64,000 bases of DNA from Parvibaculum sp. (GCF_030694575.1 NZ_JAUYUS010000100.1:62001-126000), one strand, 5' to 3'. Positions 16,976-25,537 are shown, counted from the first letter of the stretch. Program-made: numbers and translations. Notes: generated by a model from the letters alone, not told the origin.

Positions 16976-17875
16976 ATGCGCATCGGCATCGACCTCGGCG
17001 GCACAAAGATAGAAGCCCTCGCCCTCGACGGCGCGGGCCATGAACGCGCCCGCCGCCGCATCCCCGCCCCGCACGGCGACTACGCGGCCACCGTCGCCGC
17101 CATCCGCGATCTCGTCGCCGCGCTCGAATCCGAAACCGGCGAAACCGGCACCGTCGGCATCGGCATGCCCGGCACACTCTCCCCCGCCACCGGCCTCGTG
17201 AAGAATGCCAACAGCACCTGGCTCATCGGCCATCCCTTCGGCGCCGACCTCGAAGCCGCCCTTGCCCGCCCCGTCCGCCTCGCCAACGACGCCGACTGCT
17301 TCGCCCTCTCCGAAGCCTCGGACGGCGCGGGCGCCGGCGCGCGCTCCGTCTTCGGCGTCATCCTCGGCACCGGCGTCGGCGGCGGCATCGTCATGAATGG
17401 CGCGCTCGTCTCCGGCCCCAACGCCATTGCCGGCGAGTGGGGTCACAACCCGCTCCCCTGGATGCTCCCGGATGAATATCCGGGTACGGATTGTTATTGC
17501 GGCAAGAAGGGCTGCATCGAAACATGGCTCTCAGGCCCCGCCTTCGCCCGCGAATACGCGGCCGAAAACGCCGAACCCCTGACACCGGAAGAAATCGCCG
17601 CCGCCGCGCTCGAAGGCGCGCGCCCCGCCCGCCTCGCCATCCGCCGCTATTCGGACCGCCTCGCCCGCGCGCTCGCCCACCTCGTCAACATCCTCGACCC
17701 TGAAATCATCGTCCTCGGCGGCGGCATGTCCAACATCGCCGCCCTCTACGAAGAAGTCCCCGCCCGCTGGGGCGCCTACGTCTTCTCCGACACCGTCGCC
17801 ACACAGCTGCGCCCCCACAAACACGGCGACGCCAGCGGCGTAAGAGGCGCGGCCTGGTTGTGGCCGGCGGAATAA
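16976..17875 (+). CDS. ROK-family sugar kinase (fructokinase / N-acetylglucosamine kinase type)
   Basis: This 299-residue protein opens with the ATP-binding phosphate-1 motif GIDLGGTKIEAL and has the ROK signature with zinc ligands: GEWGHNPLPW, then CYCGKKGCIETWLSG (about residues 155-187). GTGVGGGIVMNG supplies the second phosphate motif. ROK kinases phosphorylate hexoses or amino sugars such as fructose, GlcNAc or mannose; the substrate cannot be set from sequence alone, and no transporter or operon partner helps. The gene is alone between two 141-bp repeats in opposite orientation, which is unusual and could allow inversion of the whole gene by recombination. Confidence 0.88.
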   Translation: MRIGIDLGGTKIEALALDGAGHERARRRIPAPHGDYAATVAAIRDLVAALESETGETGTVGIGMPGTLSPATGLVKNANSTWLIGHPFGADLEAALARPVRLANDADCFALSEASDGAGAGARSVFGVILGTGVGGGIVMNGALVSGPNAIAGEWGHNPLPWMLPDEYPGTDCYCGKKGCIETWLSGPAFAREYAAENAEPLTPEEIAAAALEGARPARLAIRRYSDRLARALAHLVNILDPEIIVLGGGMSNIAALYEEVPARWGAYVFSDTVATQLRPHKHGDASGVRGAAWLWPAE

Positions 17876-17883
17876 AATTAAGT

Positions 17884-18024
17884 GTCATCCCGGCGAAAGC
17901 CGGGACCCATTGGTTCCCTCAGCAAACGCGGCTACGCCCGGCCTCGACCGCGAAAAAGACAAACTTCTTTCAACTGCCCTCAAACTCGGCACCACGAGTG
18001 GGTCCCGGCTTTCGCCGGGATGAC
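17884..18024 (+). repeat. 141-bp family C element, copy 2 (MITE-like)
   Basis: It begins GTCATCCCGGCGAAAGCCGG and ends CCGGCTTTCGCCGGGATGAC, so the two ends are exact inverted copies over at least 20 nt. It is the same length as copy 1 at 16762 and aligns to that copy's reverse complement through most of the interior. Both elements abut the ROK gene, this one 8 nt after its stop codon. Confidence 0.8.
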
Positions 18025-18054
18025 AATCTTTATTTGTATACAGAAGAAATATCC

Positions 18055-18089
18055 GTCATTGCGAGGAGCGAAGCGACGAAGCAATCCAG
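18055..18089. repeat. Family A half repeat
   Basis: GTCATTGCGAGGAGCGAAGC then GACGAAGCAATCCAG, the left arm only of the family A palindrome at 4958. It directly abuts a truncated family B hairpin. Confidence 0.75.
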
Positions 18090-18091
18090 TC

Positions 18092-18119
18092 TTCCCACCC
18101 TCCCCTTGAGGGAGGGGTC
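18092..18119. repeat. Family B repeat, truncated
   Basis: CCACCCTCCCCTTGAGGGAG followed by GGGTC keeps only the first stem (CCCTCCC with GGGAGGG). The variable second stem present in the 5090 and 16444 copies is missing. Confidence 0.65.
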
Positions 18120-18205
18120 GCTGATTCTCAGCGAGTCAATGTCGCTCCCAGCGTGAGGCGATTTGTGTATGATAGGATCGTCCATAATCGCCTGAAAGTA
18201 TAAAG

Positions 18206-18436
18206 ATGGAAAAGAAAGCCGATTGTGAGAAAGCGATCAGAAGTCTCTGTCACGAATGGGCGAAAGAAACAGGATTTCAAATTTCATCCGGAGTTCAACC
18301 GCACTTTTCCGACTTCAAAACCTGGCTCCGGTCTAACGGCCATGCACGCTACCTGAATTTCCGTTCGACAATTGGCGCGAGTGACAATGCAGAGATCTGG
18401 TTCGATGAGGAATTGAAGCAGACTTGGCGGAACTGA
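18206..18436 (+). CDS. small hypothetical protein in an AT-rich island
   Basis: A 76-residue open frame starting MEKKADCEKAIRSLCHEWAK. I do not recognise the family. The protein is charged, with several aromatic residues (HFSDFKTWLR, EIWFDEELKQTW) and no signal or membrane segment. Base composition and codon choice (many A/T third positions) differ clearly from the GC-rich neighbours, suggesting recent arrival. It lies in a roughly 600-nt stretch bounded by the direct repeat GTCGCTCCCA (18141-18150 and 18732-18741). Confidence 0.5.
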   Translation: MEKKADCEKAIRSLCHEWAKETGFQISSGVQPHFSDFKTWLRSNGHARYLNFRSTIGASDNAEIWFDEELKQTWRN

Positions 18437-18493
18437 TGCTCCGAAATTAGCTAGCTTTCAGATCAGGGCACAAACTCGCTTCGGCGCAATATC

Positions 18494-18658
18494 TCAAGAG
18501 GAAATCGCGGCGAACGGAAGCATGACTAAAAATGCTACTGCGATCAAAATTATTAAGGCTGGAATCGAAGCAATTGCCGCCTTGACCATGAATATCACGA
18601 TTGACCAGAACGGCATCCTGATATCAGTAACAACAACATTATTTGTTCCGTTTTCCAT
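18494..18658 (-). CDS. small single-pass membrane protein
   Basis: A 54-residue protein beginning MENGTNNVVVTDIRMPFWS and then one or two long hydrophobic helices (from about residue 15, rich in Ile, Val, Ala and Phe, ending AAISS). No family is recognised. ATG 18658 is chosen over an upstream start at 18700 because a GGAGATGAGG purine tract precedes it. It is convergent with the small gene at 18206 and lies in the same AT-rich island. It might be a DUF-type small membrane protein; function unknown. Confidence 0.5.
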   Translation of the reverse strand: MENGTNNVVVTDIRMPFWSIVIFMVKAAIASIPALIILIAVAFLVMLPFAAISS

Positions 18659-18831
18659 TGCCTCATCTCCAACTGTTGCACGTCTGAAATAACCGGTCAC
18701 GTATCGATAATAAACTTGGCGTCATGGAAAAGTCGCTCCCAATGTCCGGCATTCATTAAGTGCGGCGTCCCAAAAAGCGCAACGCAATGTTTAATGCTAT
18801 AACTCCGCATAGAAAAACACATCGTTCACAG

Positions 18832-20097
18832 ATGACCACAACCACAGGCTTCTGCCGCGACTGCTTCGCCTCCGTGCCGCCGGACGCGACCCGTTGCCCT
18901 GCCTGCAAGCGCCCGCGCCTGAAATTCCATCCCGAACTCCACACCCTCACCATCGCGCATATGGATTGCGACGCCTTCTACGCCGCCGTCGAAAAGCGCG
19001 ACAACCCGGAGCTGCGCGACAAGCCGCTCATCATCGGCGGCGGCACGCGCGGTGTCGTCTCCACCTGCTGCTACATCGCGCGCATTCGCGGCGTGCGCTC
19101 CGCCATGCCCATGTTCAAGGCGCTCGCCGCCTGTCCCGAAGCCGTCGTCATCAAACCCGACATGACGAAATATGCGCGCGTCGCCCGCGACGTCCGCGCA
19201 TTGATGCGCGACCTGACGCCGCTCGTCGAACCCGTCTCCATCGATGAGGCCTTTCTCGATCTCTCCGGCACGGAGCGCCTGCATCATGCGAGCGCGGCCG
19301 TCAGCATGGCGCGCCTCGCAAAGCGCATCGAGGACGAAATCGGCATCACCGTTTCCGTGGGCCTCAGCCACAACAAGTTCCTGGCGAAGATCGCCTCCGA
19401 TCTCGACAAGCCGCGCGGCTTCGCCGTCATCGGCCGCGCGGAGACCATGTCCTTCCTCGCGGAAAAACCCGTCTCCGTGATCTGGGGCGTCGGCAAGGCG
19501 CTCGAAACGAAGCTCGCCCGCGACGGCGTGACCCGCATAGCGCAGCTTCAGCGTATGGAAGAGAACGATCTCATGGCGCGCTTCGGTTCGATGGGCCGCC
19601 GCCTCTTCCGCCTCTCGCGCGGCCTCGACGATCGCGGCGTCGAGCCCGTTCACGAGGCGAAGAGCATTTCCTCGGAAACCACTTTCATGCGCGACATCTC
19701 AAACGCCGCCGAACTCGACCACAAGCTCTGGCCGCTCTGCGAAAAAGTCGCCGCCCGTGCCAAGGCCGCCGGTCTCGCCGGTTCGACAATCGTGCTGAAA
19801 CTGAAGACCGCCGACTTCAAGACCCGCACCCGCAACCAGACGCTGCCCGATCCGACGCAGCTCGCGGAAGTCATCTACCGCATCGCCGCGCCCATGCTCG
19901 CGCGCGAGGCCACGGGGACAAGTTTTCGTCTTCTCGGGGTGGGGATTTCCCAGCTTGCCGATGGCGACCTCGCCGACCCGAACGACCTGCTCGACCCCGC
20001 CGCGACGCGCCGCGCCGCCGCCGAACGCGCGATGGACAAGCTGCGCGCGAAATTCGGGGATAAGTCCATCGTCAAGGGTCGCGGCCTGCGGAGCTGA
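18832..20097 (+). CDS. dinB: DNA polymerase IV (Y-family) with N-terminal zinc motif
   Basis: This 421-residue protein has the translesion polymerase catalytic motifs [19 protein letters not shown] (about residues 42-60) and [11 protein letters not shown] (about 137), the little-finger domain at the C-terminus, and helix-hairpin-helix elements between. Residues about 9-25 form CRDC...CPAC, a zinc-ribbon-like extension seen in many alphaproteobacterial DinB proteins but absent from E. coli Pol IV. It copies damaged DNA with low fidelity. The frame opens at 18760, but ATG 18832 gives the conserved start. It lacks an obvious C-terminal QLxLF beta-clamp motif; the end reads KGRGLRS. Confidence 0.93.
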   Translation: MTTTTGFCRDCFASVPPDATRCPACKRPRLKFHPELHTLTIAHMDCDAFYAAVEKRDNPELRDKPLIIGGGTRGVVSTCCYIARIRGVRSAMPMFKALAACPEAVVIKPDMTKYARVARDVRALMRDLTPLVEPVSIDEAFLDLSGTERLHHASAAVSMARLAKRIEDEIGITVSVGLSHNKFLAKIASDLDKPRGFAVIGRAETMSFLAEKPVSVIWGVGKALETKLARDGVTRIAQLQRMEENDLMARFGSMGRRLFRLSRGLDDRGVEPVHEAKSISSETTFMRDISNAAELDHKLWPLCEKVAARAKAAGLAGSTIVLKLKTADFKTRTRNQTLPDPTQLAEVIYRIAAPMLAREATGTSFRLLGVGISQLADGDLADPNDLLDPAATRRAAAERAMDKLRAKFGDKSIVKGRGLRS

Positions 20098-20130
20098 CGG
20101 GCGGGGATAAAGTGCCGCGCGCCGGACCGG

Positions 20131-20192
20131 TCCGTATACTGATTAAATGGGAAACCCGTTTACGACAGAACGATGACAGTTCGGTGACAGTC
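20131..20192 (+). repeat. Family D 62-bp dispersed element, copy 1
   Basis: It begins TCCGTATACTGATTAAATGG and ends CGATGACAGT-TCG-GTGACAGTC. The reverse complement of 56685-56746 matches it over the same 62 nt with about 14 differences and no gaps. It contains the direct repeat TGACAGT. It lies between convergent dinB and eipB. Confidence 0.6.
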
Positions 20193-20244
20193 GGCGACCG
20201 CGTTTCAAGAACCGCCGGAATCCGCCGGAAACGAATTGTGACAG

Positions 20245-21066
20245 TCAGCAGGAATCCGGCTTGAAATAAGTCACCTCGCTGAGCCGTCCCTTGAGCTGCA
20301 CATCGAGGTAGTCGAGCGTGAGCGCGGCCGCTATCCCGTTGGGAAACAACACATATCCCATCTCGAAGCTCGGCACGCCCTCCTTGTCCGCCGGGTCGAA
20401 ATAGCTCACCCGCACCGGCCAGGGCTGCATCTGGCCGAGCGCCGGGCCCTCGCCATCGACCGTCGTCCCATCGCCATCCCATTGATCGGCAAGGGGTTTT
20501 CCGATGAAAGCCGTGGTCGGGTTCTCCCCCGCCTCGGTCCCGTCGAACAGCGGCTTGCTGAAAATCCGCTGTCCGGCCTGTGCTTTTTCGATCAGCGCGA
20601 GGTTGTAGGCGACCGGGAAAAACACGTCGCCCGGCATCGCCAGGGGCTCCTCCCCGTCGCGGGAAACCCGCACGTTTCCACCATTTTTCTCACGTTGCGC
20701 GGTGCCTTCCTCCTGCGAGGTCAGCCGTCCGTCGGTATATTCCGTCCGTGTGAATTTGAACTCGCTGCCATCCGCCGCTTCCCAGTAACTGAGCCTGACA
20801 TCGTTGCTGACGGTCACCTCGTCCGCGCCCGTGACATGCGTCACGACGCGCTGCAGCGACGTGTAGCCACCACATGTGGGCCCGCCACGCCACTCGACCA
20901 CCATACGTCCCTCCAGCCCGGTAATATCGCTCACCGGCTGCGTCCGCCCGAGCGTCAGGTCATAGACCGCCCGGTGCATCTGCAGCGCCGGCGCCGCCTC
21001 CACGGCTCCCGCCCCCGCCAGAAGAAAAACGGCGGCAATCCGCGCTGTTTTCAGGCTTTTCGTCAA
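20245..21066 (-). CDS. eipB: periplasmic envelope-integrity protein, EipB/DUF1849 family
   Basis: The protein is about 273 residues with a signal peptide (TKSLKTARIAAVFLLAGAGA). Signatures are ALQMHRAVYDLTLG, the Cys in GGPTCGGYTS and a second Cys at the very end (PDSC). In Brucella EipB these two cysteines form a conserved disulfide closing a beta-spiral fold needed for envelope integrity and virulence. Two starts are possible: TTG 21066 has GAGAGG about 5 nt upstream and gives a compact signal peptide; GTG 21087 would add seven residues. The gene converges with dinB. Confidence 0.85.
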   Translation of the reverse strand: MTKSLKTARIAAVFLLAGAGAVEAAPALQMHRAVYDLTLGRTQPVSDITGLEGRMVVEWRGGPTCGGYTSLQRVVTHVTGADEVTVSNDVRLSYWEAADGSEFKFTRTEYTDGRLTSQEEGTAQREKNGGNVRVSRDGEEPLAMPGDVFFPVAYNLALIEKAQAGQRIFSKPLFDGTEAGENPTTAFIGKPLADQWDGDGTTVDGEGPALGQMQPWPVRVSYFDPADKEGVPSFEMGYVLFPNGIAAALTLDYLDVQLKGRLSEVTYFKPDSC

Positions 21067-21154
21067 TTCGACCTCTCTTGTATCCACCCTTTGGGCTTAT
21101 GCGAGCTTACACCATCGGATAAACCAGAGTTCCACTTCAACCGAAAGTCCCTCC

Positions 21155-22120
21155 ATGTCCCGTCCCCGCATTCTCGTCACCCGCAAGCTCCCCGGCGACG
21201 TCGAAGCCCGCGCCGCGCGCGACTACGACGCGCTGCTAAATACCGGGGATCGCTTGCTGAATCGCGACGACATCGTCGCTCGCGCGCAAGGCGCGGATGG
21301 CCTCCTCGTCACCGTCACCGACCGCATCGACGCCGCCCTCCTTGCCGCGCTGCCGGTCAGTATACGGATCGTTTCCACCTTCTCCGTCGGCTACGACCAC
21401 ATAGATATCCCCGCCGCTACCGCTCGTGGCATCGCCGTCACCAACACACCCGATGTGCTCACCGGCGCCACGGCCGAGATCGCGTTGCTGCTCATGCTCG
21501 GCGCCGCGCGCGGTGCAACCTCCGCCATTTCCACGCTCCACAACGGCGCATGGAACAAATGGTCGCCCACCGGCATGCTCGGCATCGAGCTCTCCGGCAA
21601 GCGTCTCGGCATTCTAGGCTTCGGCCGCATCGGTCGCGCAACGGCCGCCCGCGCCCGCGCTTTCGGCATGGAAATCCACTACCACAGCCGCCACCGCGTC
21701 GCCCCGGAGCTTGAGGAGGGCGCCTTCTATCATGCTGATTCCGCTTCGCTTTTCCGCGTCTCGGATGTCCTGTCCGTCCACTGCGCCTCGACGCCTGAGA
21801 CGCGCGGCCTCGTCAACCGCGACACCCTCGCCCTCCTCCCGCCAAACGCGATTATCGTCAACACCGCGCGCGGCGACATCGTCGACGACGAGGCCTTGAT
21901 CGAGGCCCTCGCCTCCCGCCGCATCGCCGCCGCCGGTCTCGACGTCTTCAACAACGAGCCGAACTTCCACCCCGGATATCTGGCTCTTTCCAACGCTTTT
22001 CTGCTTCCCCATCTCGGCAGCGCCACGCTCGAAACACGCAACGCCATGGGCTTCCGCGCCCTCGACAACCTCGACGCCTTCTTCGCCGGCAAGACGCCGC
22101 CGGACCGGGTGAACAAATGA
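21155..22120 (+). CDS. D-isomer-specific 2-hydroxyacid dehydrogenase (glyoxylate/hydroxypyruvate reductase type)
   Basis: This 321-residue NAD(P)-dependent dehydrogenase has the Rossmann motif GILGFGRIGRATAARARAFG (about residues 149-168). The catalytic triad positions are Arg in NTARGDIVDDEAL, Glu in NNEPNFHP and His in LLPHLGSAT. FSVGYDHIDIPAA and TNTPDVLTGATAEIAL are typical of GyaR/GhrB-type glyoxylate reductases, which reduce glyoxylate or hydroxypyruvate in the cytoplasm. The stop overlaps the next start (ATGA at 22117-22120), coupling it to the FGE-like lipoprotein gene. Confidence 0.88.
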   Translation: MSRPRILVTRKLPGDVEARAARDYDALLNTGDRLLNRDDIVARAQGADGLLVTVTDRIDAALLAALPVSIRIVSTFSVGYDHIDIPAATARGIAVTNTPDVLTGATAEIALLLMLGAARGATSAISTLHNGAWNKWSPTGMLGIELSGKRLGILGFGRIGRATAARARAFGMEIHYHSRHRVAPELEEGAFYHADSASLFRVSDVLSVHCASTPETRGLVNRDTLALLPPNAIIVNTARGDIVDDEALIEALASRRIAAAGLDVFNNEPNFHPGYLALSNAFLLPHLGSATLETRNAMGFRALDNLDAFFAGKTPPDRVNK

Positions 22121-22995
22121 TCCGCATCGCTCTCGCGCTTGCCCTTCTTGCACTTTCCGCCTGCGATTCCAGGCCTTTACGCGATTGTGGGGACTGCCCC
22201 GAGCTCGTCATGTTCGAACCGGGACGCTTCATGCGCGGCAGTCTCGAAAGCGATCCGGCTGCGGACGAAACCGAATTCCCTCGCCATGAGGTCCACATCC
22301 TCCGCCCCTTCGCCATGGCCGTCACCGCTGTGACCTTGGCCGATTTCGCGGCCTTCGCCGCCGCCACCGGCCACACCCCGGAAAACGGTTGCCACACGCT
22401 CACCGCGGACGGCTGGCGCCTCGATCCCGAGGCAAACTGGCGCAATCCGGGCTTTCCTCAAGGCCCGTCGCATCCCGTCGTCTGCGTCTCCTGGCACGAC
22501 GCCACGGCCTATGCGGCCTGGATGTCTGAAAAGACAGGGAAAACCTACCGCCTGCCGAGCGAAGCCGAATGGGAATACGCCGCCCGCGGCGGCACCACCG
22601 GCACCAATTTCTGGGGCGAAGACGATCGCCTCGCTTGCGACTACGCCAACGTCAACGACCTCACCGCCAAGAACAAGGTCGCAAAAGTCGCGGAGCCCTG
22701 CACCGACGGCTTCCTCCACACCAGCCCCGCCGCCAGTTTCCGGCCCAATCCCGCGGGCCTTTATGACATGGTCGGCAACGCTTGGATGTGGCTCGCCGAT
22801 TGCTGGCTCGGCGACTACAGGCTCGGTCCGCGCGACGGCACGCCGCGCACCGCCATGAACTGCCAGATCCGCACCCTTCGCGGCGGCTCATGGACCGATA
22901 CGCCGGGCCCGATCCGCATCGCAGCCCGCGAAAGCCGGCTGGCGCGGGAGCGTCTGGCGATAGCCGGTTTCCGCCTCGCCCGCGACGCCGACTAG
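22117..22995 (+). CDS. FGE/SUMF1-fold lipoprotein lacking the catalytic cysteines
   Basis: This 292-residue protein has a lipoprotein signal (ALLALSAC, Cys about residue 16) and the formylglycine-generating-enzyme fold: MFEPGRFMRGS, EFPRHEVHI, PVVCVSWHDATAYAAWM, YRLPSEAEWEYAARGG, YDMVGNAWMW and LRGGSW near the C-terminus. In true FGE the copper-binding active-site cysteines follow that last motif. Here the stretch reads SWTDTPGPIRIAARESRLAR with no Cys, so sulfatase activation is unlikely. FGE-fold relatives include other oxidases and binding proteins. Its role is unknown; it is probably anchored to a periplasmic membrane face and is translationally coupled to a hydroxyacid dehydrogenase. Confidence 0.8.
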   Translation: MIRIALALALLALSACDSRPLRDCGDCPELVMFEPGRFMRGSLESDPAADETEFPRHEVHILRPFAMAVTAVTLADFAAFAAATGHTPENGCHTLTADGWRLDPEANWRNPGFPQGPSHPVVCVSWHDATAYAAWMSEKTGKTYRLPSEAEWEYAARGGTTGTNFWGEDDRLACDYANVNDLTAKNKVAKVAEPCTDGFLHTSPAASFRPNPAGLYDMVGNAWMWLADCWLGDYRLGPRDGTPRTAMNCQIRTLRGGSWTDTPGPIRIAARESRLARERLAIAGFRLARDAD

Positions 22996-23168
22996 GCCGC
23001 AACTTGCCCGGCGAGCCCCGGTCATCCGGCATATTTTTCCCCGTTACCACTCAATCCTTCCGGCACAACCTGTTGATTTATATAGCTTTCCCGGATGGCA
23101 GGGGCTTTGCATTGTACAGACTGATACACACGCCTTTGAAGGGGTCGCAGGCAACTGCGAGTGGAGCA

Positions 23169-23900
23169 ATGGCCTACGTGAAAAGAGCGATAGGAACCGG
23201 AACCGGCGAAGATTCGGGATCGTCCGCCCTCACCGATGCGAGATTTCCTTCCGATCCGCAGACGGAGCGCTTCCGCAGAAGCCTGGGTGGCGCGCAGCGA
23301 AGCGCCGCCAACAAATTCCTGCTGGCCCGCGCCCTTGCCTACGCGGATGAAAGCGAAACCCGTATCGTTGAACTCAACGCACGCCTCCGCCAGCTCGAAG
23401 CCCTTACCCAGACAGATGAATTGACCGGTCTGCTGAACCGCCGCGGCTTCGACGAGGTGCTTCGCCGCAACCTGCTCAGCGCCTCGCGCTATGAGGAGGC
23501 CGGCCTTCTCGCCTATATCGATCTCAACGATTTCAAGGCTGTCAACGACCGCTACGGCCACCTGGCCGGCGACGAAGTCCTTCGTGCCGTTGGTTCTTTT
23601 CTGAGCCGCAGCATCCGGGCGACCGACTATGCCGCCCGCCTCGGCGGCGACGAATTCGCAATCCTGTTCGTCCGTGCGGACCACAAGCGGGCGCGTGAGC
23701 GGGCCCGCGAGATGCTCCGTGGCATTGCGCAACTCGAAATCGTCTGCAAATCAGAGAAAATTTCCGTGACCGCCAGCCTCGGCCTTGCAAGCTACAACGG
23801 CGAGACCCGCCAGACCGACCTGATCGAGCGCGCCGACCGTGCCATGTATGCCGACAAGAAAAGCGGCGGCCGCGCCATGCGCCTGACAACGCACGGCTGA
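23169..23900 (+). CDS. GGDEF-domain diguanylate cyclase
   Basis: This 243-residue cytoplasmic protein has a short N-terminal region with a probable coiled coil (about residues 57-80, ADESETRIVELNARLRQLEA) and a GGDEF domain (about 84-240). The active site LGGDEFAILF is intact (about residue 158) and the inhibitory RxxD site (RATD) lies five residues before it, so it should synthesise c-di-GMP with product feedback. No sensor domain is visible. A longer open frame reaches 22782, but that part overlaps the FGE-like gene; ATG 23169 has GGAG upstream. The 173 nt before it hold no gene. Confidence 0.88.
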   Translation: MAYVKRAIGTGTGEDSGSSALTDARFPSDPQTERFRRSLGGAQRSAANKFLLARALAYADESETRIVELNARLRQLEALTQTDELTGLLNRRGFDEVLRRNLLSASRYEEAGLLAYIDLNDFKAVNDRYGHLAGDEVLRAVGSFLSRSIRATDYAARLGGDEFAILFVRADHKRARERAREMLRGIAQLEIVCKSEKISVTASLGLASYNGETRQTDLIERADRAMYADKKSGGRAMRLTTHG

Positions 23901-23905
23901 TGGTC

Positions 23906-24946
23906 TTACTTCAGCGTGGTGCCCTTCGGCTGTTGCTGGGTAATGCAATGAATGGAGCCGCCGCCCCGCGCGATCTCGAGCGCCGGCACGGATAAAATCT
24001 TTCGGCCGGGAAATGCCGCAGCCATAACCGCCGCCGCCTTCCCGTCGTTCGGATCGTCGTAAGTCGGCATGACGACACCGCCATTGGCGATATACGCGTT
24101 CACATAAGAAGTGCAGAGGCGGCGCCCGTCCTCTCGCCTGAGATTCCTTTTTGGCTGCGGGATTTCGATCACTTCCAGTTTCTTCCCTCGGGCATCCCGC
24201 GCCGCTTCGAGCCGCGCCTTGTTCTCCTGCATGCGCTCGTAGTTCGGATCGTGCTTGTCCTCCGGCATGTGAAGAAGTACCCGCCCGGCACTGGCGAAAG
24301 AAGCGATCATGTCGACATGGCCGCTCGTTTCATCGTCCTCCAGCCCCCGGTCGAGCCAGATAATCCGCGCCACGCCCAAATTCAGAGCCAAGGCTTCCTC
24401 GATCTGCTGTCGCGTCAGCTCCGGATTGCGATTGTCGTTGAGAAGACATTCTTCCGTCGTGAGCAACGTTCCATAGCCGTCGACCGAAATGGAGCCACCC
24501 TCGAAGACCATGCCGCCCTTGTAGGTCCTCATACCCATTCCGTCCAGAATGAGCCCGCCGACGGCCGCATCGTTTTCGTAGTTGTTGTAGGCGTTGCCCC
24601 AGGCGTTGAAACGCCAATGTGTTCCCGCCACATGCCCCTTACCGTCCGTGACGAAAATCGGCCCTGAATCGCGCGCCCAGCTATCGTCGATAGGCAAGGT
24701 CACAAGGTCTATATCGCGTCCGCAGGCGAGCCTTGCCTGCGCCTCATCCTCCGGCTTGCACACCATGCTGACGGGCTCGAATGAAGCGATCGCACGCGCG
24801 ACCTGCGCATAAGCGGCATAGGCTTGCGGCAGGCGCTCGCCCCACACCTCGTTCCGGCTGGGCCATTGCATCCAGCAGCGTTCATGCGGCTCCCATTCCG
24901 CCGGCATGAACAACCCGTCATCGGCCGGCATCCGCGCCTCGCTCAT
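23906..24946 (-). CDS. aguA: agmatine deiminase (agmatine iminohydrolase)
   Basis: This 346-residue member of the PPAD_porph/agmatine deiminase family has MPAEWEPHERCWMQWP at the N-terminus, WARDSGPIFV (about 95), FEGGSISVDG, ETSGHVDM (catalytic Asp/His) and the C-terminal nucleophile in RGGGSIHCITQQ (Cys about 334). It converts agmatine to N-carbamoylputrescine on the way to putrescine. The partner N-carbamoylputrescine amidase (aguB) is not adjacent in the window. ATG 24946 follows AAGGA at a good distance; an upstream start at 24970 is less likely. It converges with the GGDEF gene, the stops being 5 nt apart. Confidence 0.92.
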   Translation of the reverse strand: MSEARMPADDGLFMPAEWEPHERCWMQWPSRNEVWGERLPQAYAAYAQVARAIASFEPVSMVCKPEDEAQARLACGRDIDLVTLPIDDSWARDSGPIFVTDGKGHVAGTHWRFNAWGNAYNNYENDAAVGGLILDGMGMRTYKGGMVFEGGSISVDGYGTLLTTEECLLNDNRNPELTRQQIEEALALNLGVARIIWLDRGLEDDETSGHVDMIASFASAGRVLLHMPEDKHDPNYERMQENKARLEAARDARGKKLEVIEIPQPKRNLRREDGRRLCTSYVNAYIANGGVVMPTYDDPNDGKAAAVMAAAFPGRKILSVPALEIARGGGSIHCITQQQPKGTTLK

Positions 24947-25042
24947 TTCGAATCCTTCCCGGACTTTCACACATCTGCGTTAGGCGTTAGGTATAGCGGG
25001 CCGGAGTAAAGCGGCAACAGCCGGATCAGGGAGATCGAAGCA

Positions 25043-25510
25043 ATGGCAGGAAAAATAGAAGCGCGCCTCAAGGAACTCGGCATCCAGTTGCCCGCACCTG
25101 CAGCGCCTGCGGGCACATATGTGCCCTATGTCGTCACCGGCAACCTTGTTTTCATCTCCGGCCAAGGTCCCATGGGTCCGAAAGGCATCGAATATCAAGG
25201 TAAGGTCGGCAAAGACCACGACGCCGACGCAGGCAAGGCTGCCGCGCGCCTCACCATGATGAATGTGCTCGCCCAATTGAAAGCCGCATGTGGAGGCGAC
25301 CTCGATCGCGTGACACGCTGCGTGAAATTGCTTGGTTTCGTCAACGCCACACCCGATTTCGATCAGCAGCCGGCTGTCATAAACGGCGCATCGGATCTTC
25401 TCGTGGAAATCTTCGGCGATGCTGGCCGGCATGCGCGCTCCGCCGTTGCCGCCCCCTCGCTCCCTTTTCAGATCACCGTCGAAATCGAGGCGATTTTCGA
25501 GATCGCGTAA
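25043..25510 (+). CDS. RidA family protein
   Basis: This 155-residue protein has the RidA/YjgF signatures FISGQGPMG (about residues 38-46), RLTMMNVLAQLKAA and the later RSAVAAPSLP with its conserved Arg. Canonical RidA deaminates reactive enamine/imine intermediates from PLP enzymes. This longer form, with N-terminal EARLKELGIQLP, is the COG0251 subgroup found in Alphaproteobacteria near GNAT and HIT genes, as here. The substrate is not certain. The GNAT gene follows 27 nt downstream. Confidence 0.88.
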   Translation: MAGKIEARLKELGIQLPAPAAPAGTYVPYVVTGNLVFISGQGPMGPKGIEYQGKVGKDHDADAGKAAARLTMMNVLAQLKAACGGDLDRVTRCVKLLGFVNATPDFDQQPAVINGASDLLVEIFGDAGRHARSAVAAPSLPFQITVEIEAIFEIA

Positions 25511-25537
25511 GTAGCTCCGCTGATCTAGAATCCTGCC

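Larger units (their letters stand above)
17876..18205. other. repeat-filled intergenic region after the ROK gene
   Basis: These 330 nt hold the second 141-bp element (17884-18024), a family A half (18055-18089), and a truncated family B hairpin (18092-18119). Beyond 18120 the sequence becomes AT-rich and leads into the small gene at 18206. No coding sequence is seen. Confidence 0.75.

Noticed and set aside
22782-23168. N-terminal extension of the GGDEF open frame
   Set aside because: It overlaps the FGE-like gene out of frame and is Arg-rich; ATG 23169 has a proper ribosome site.
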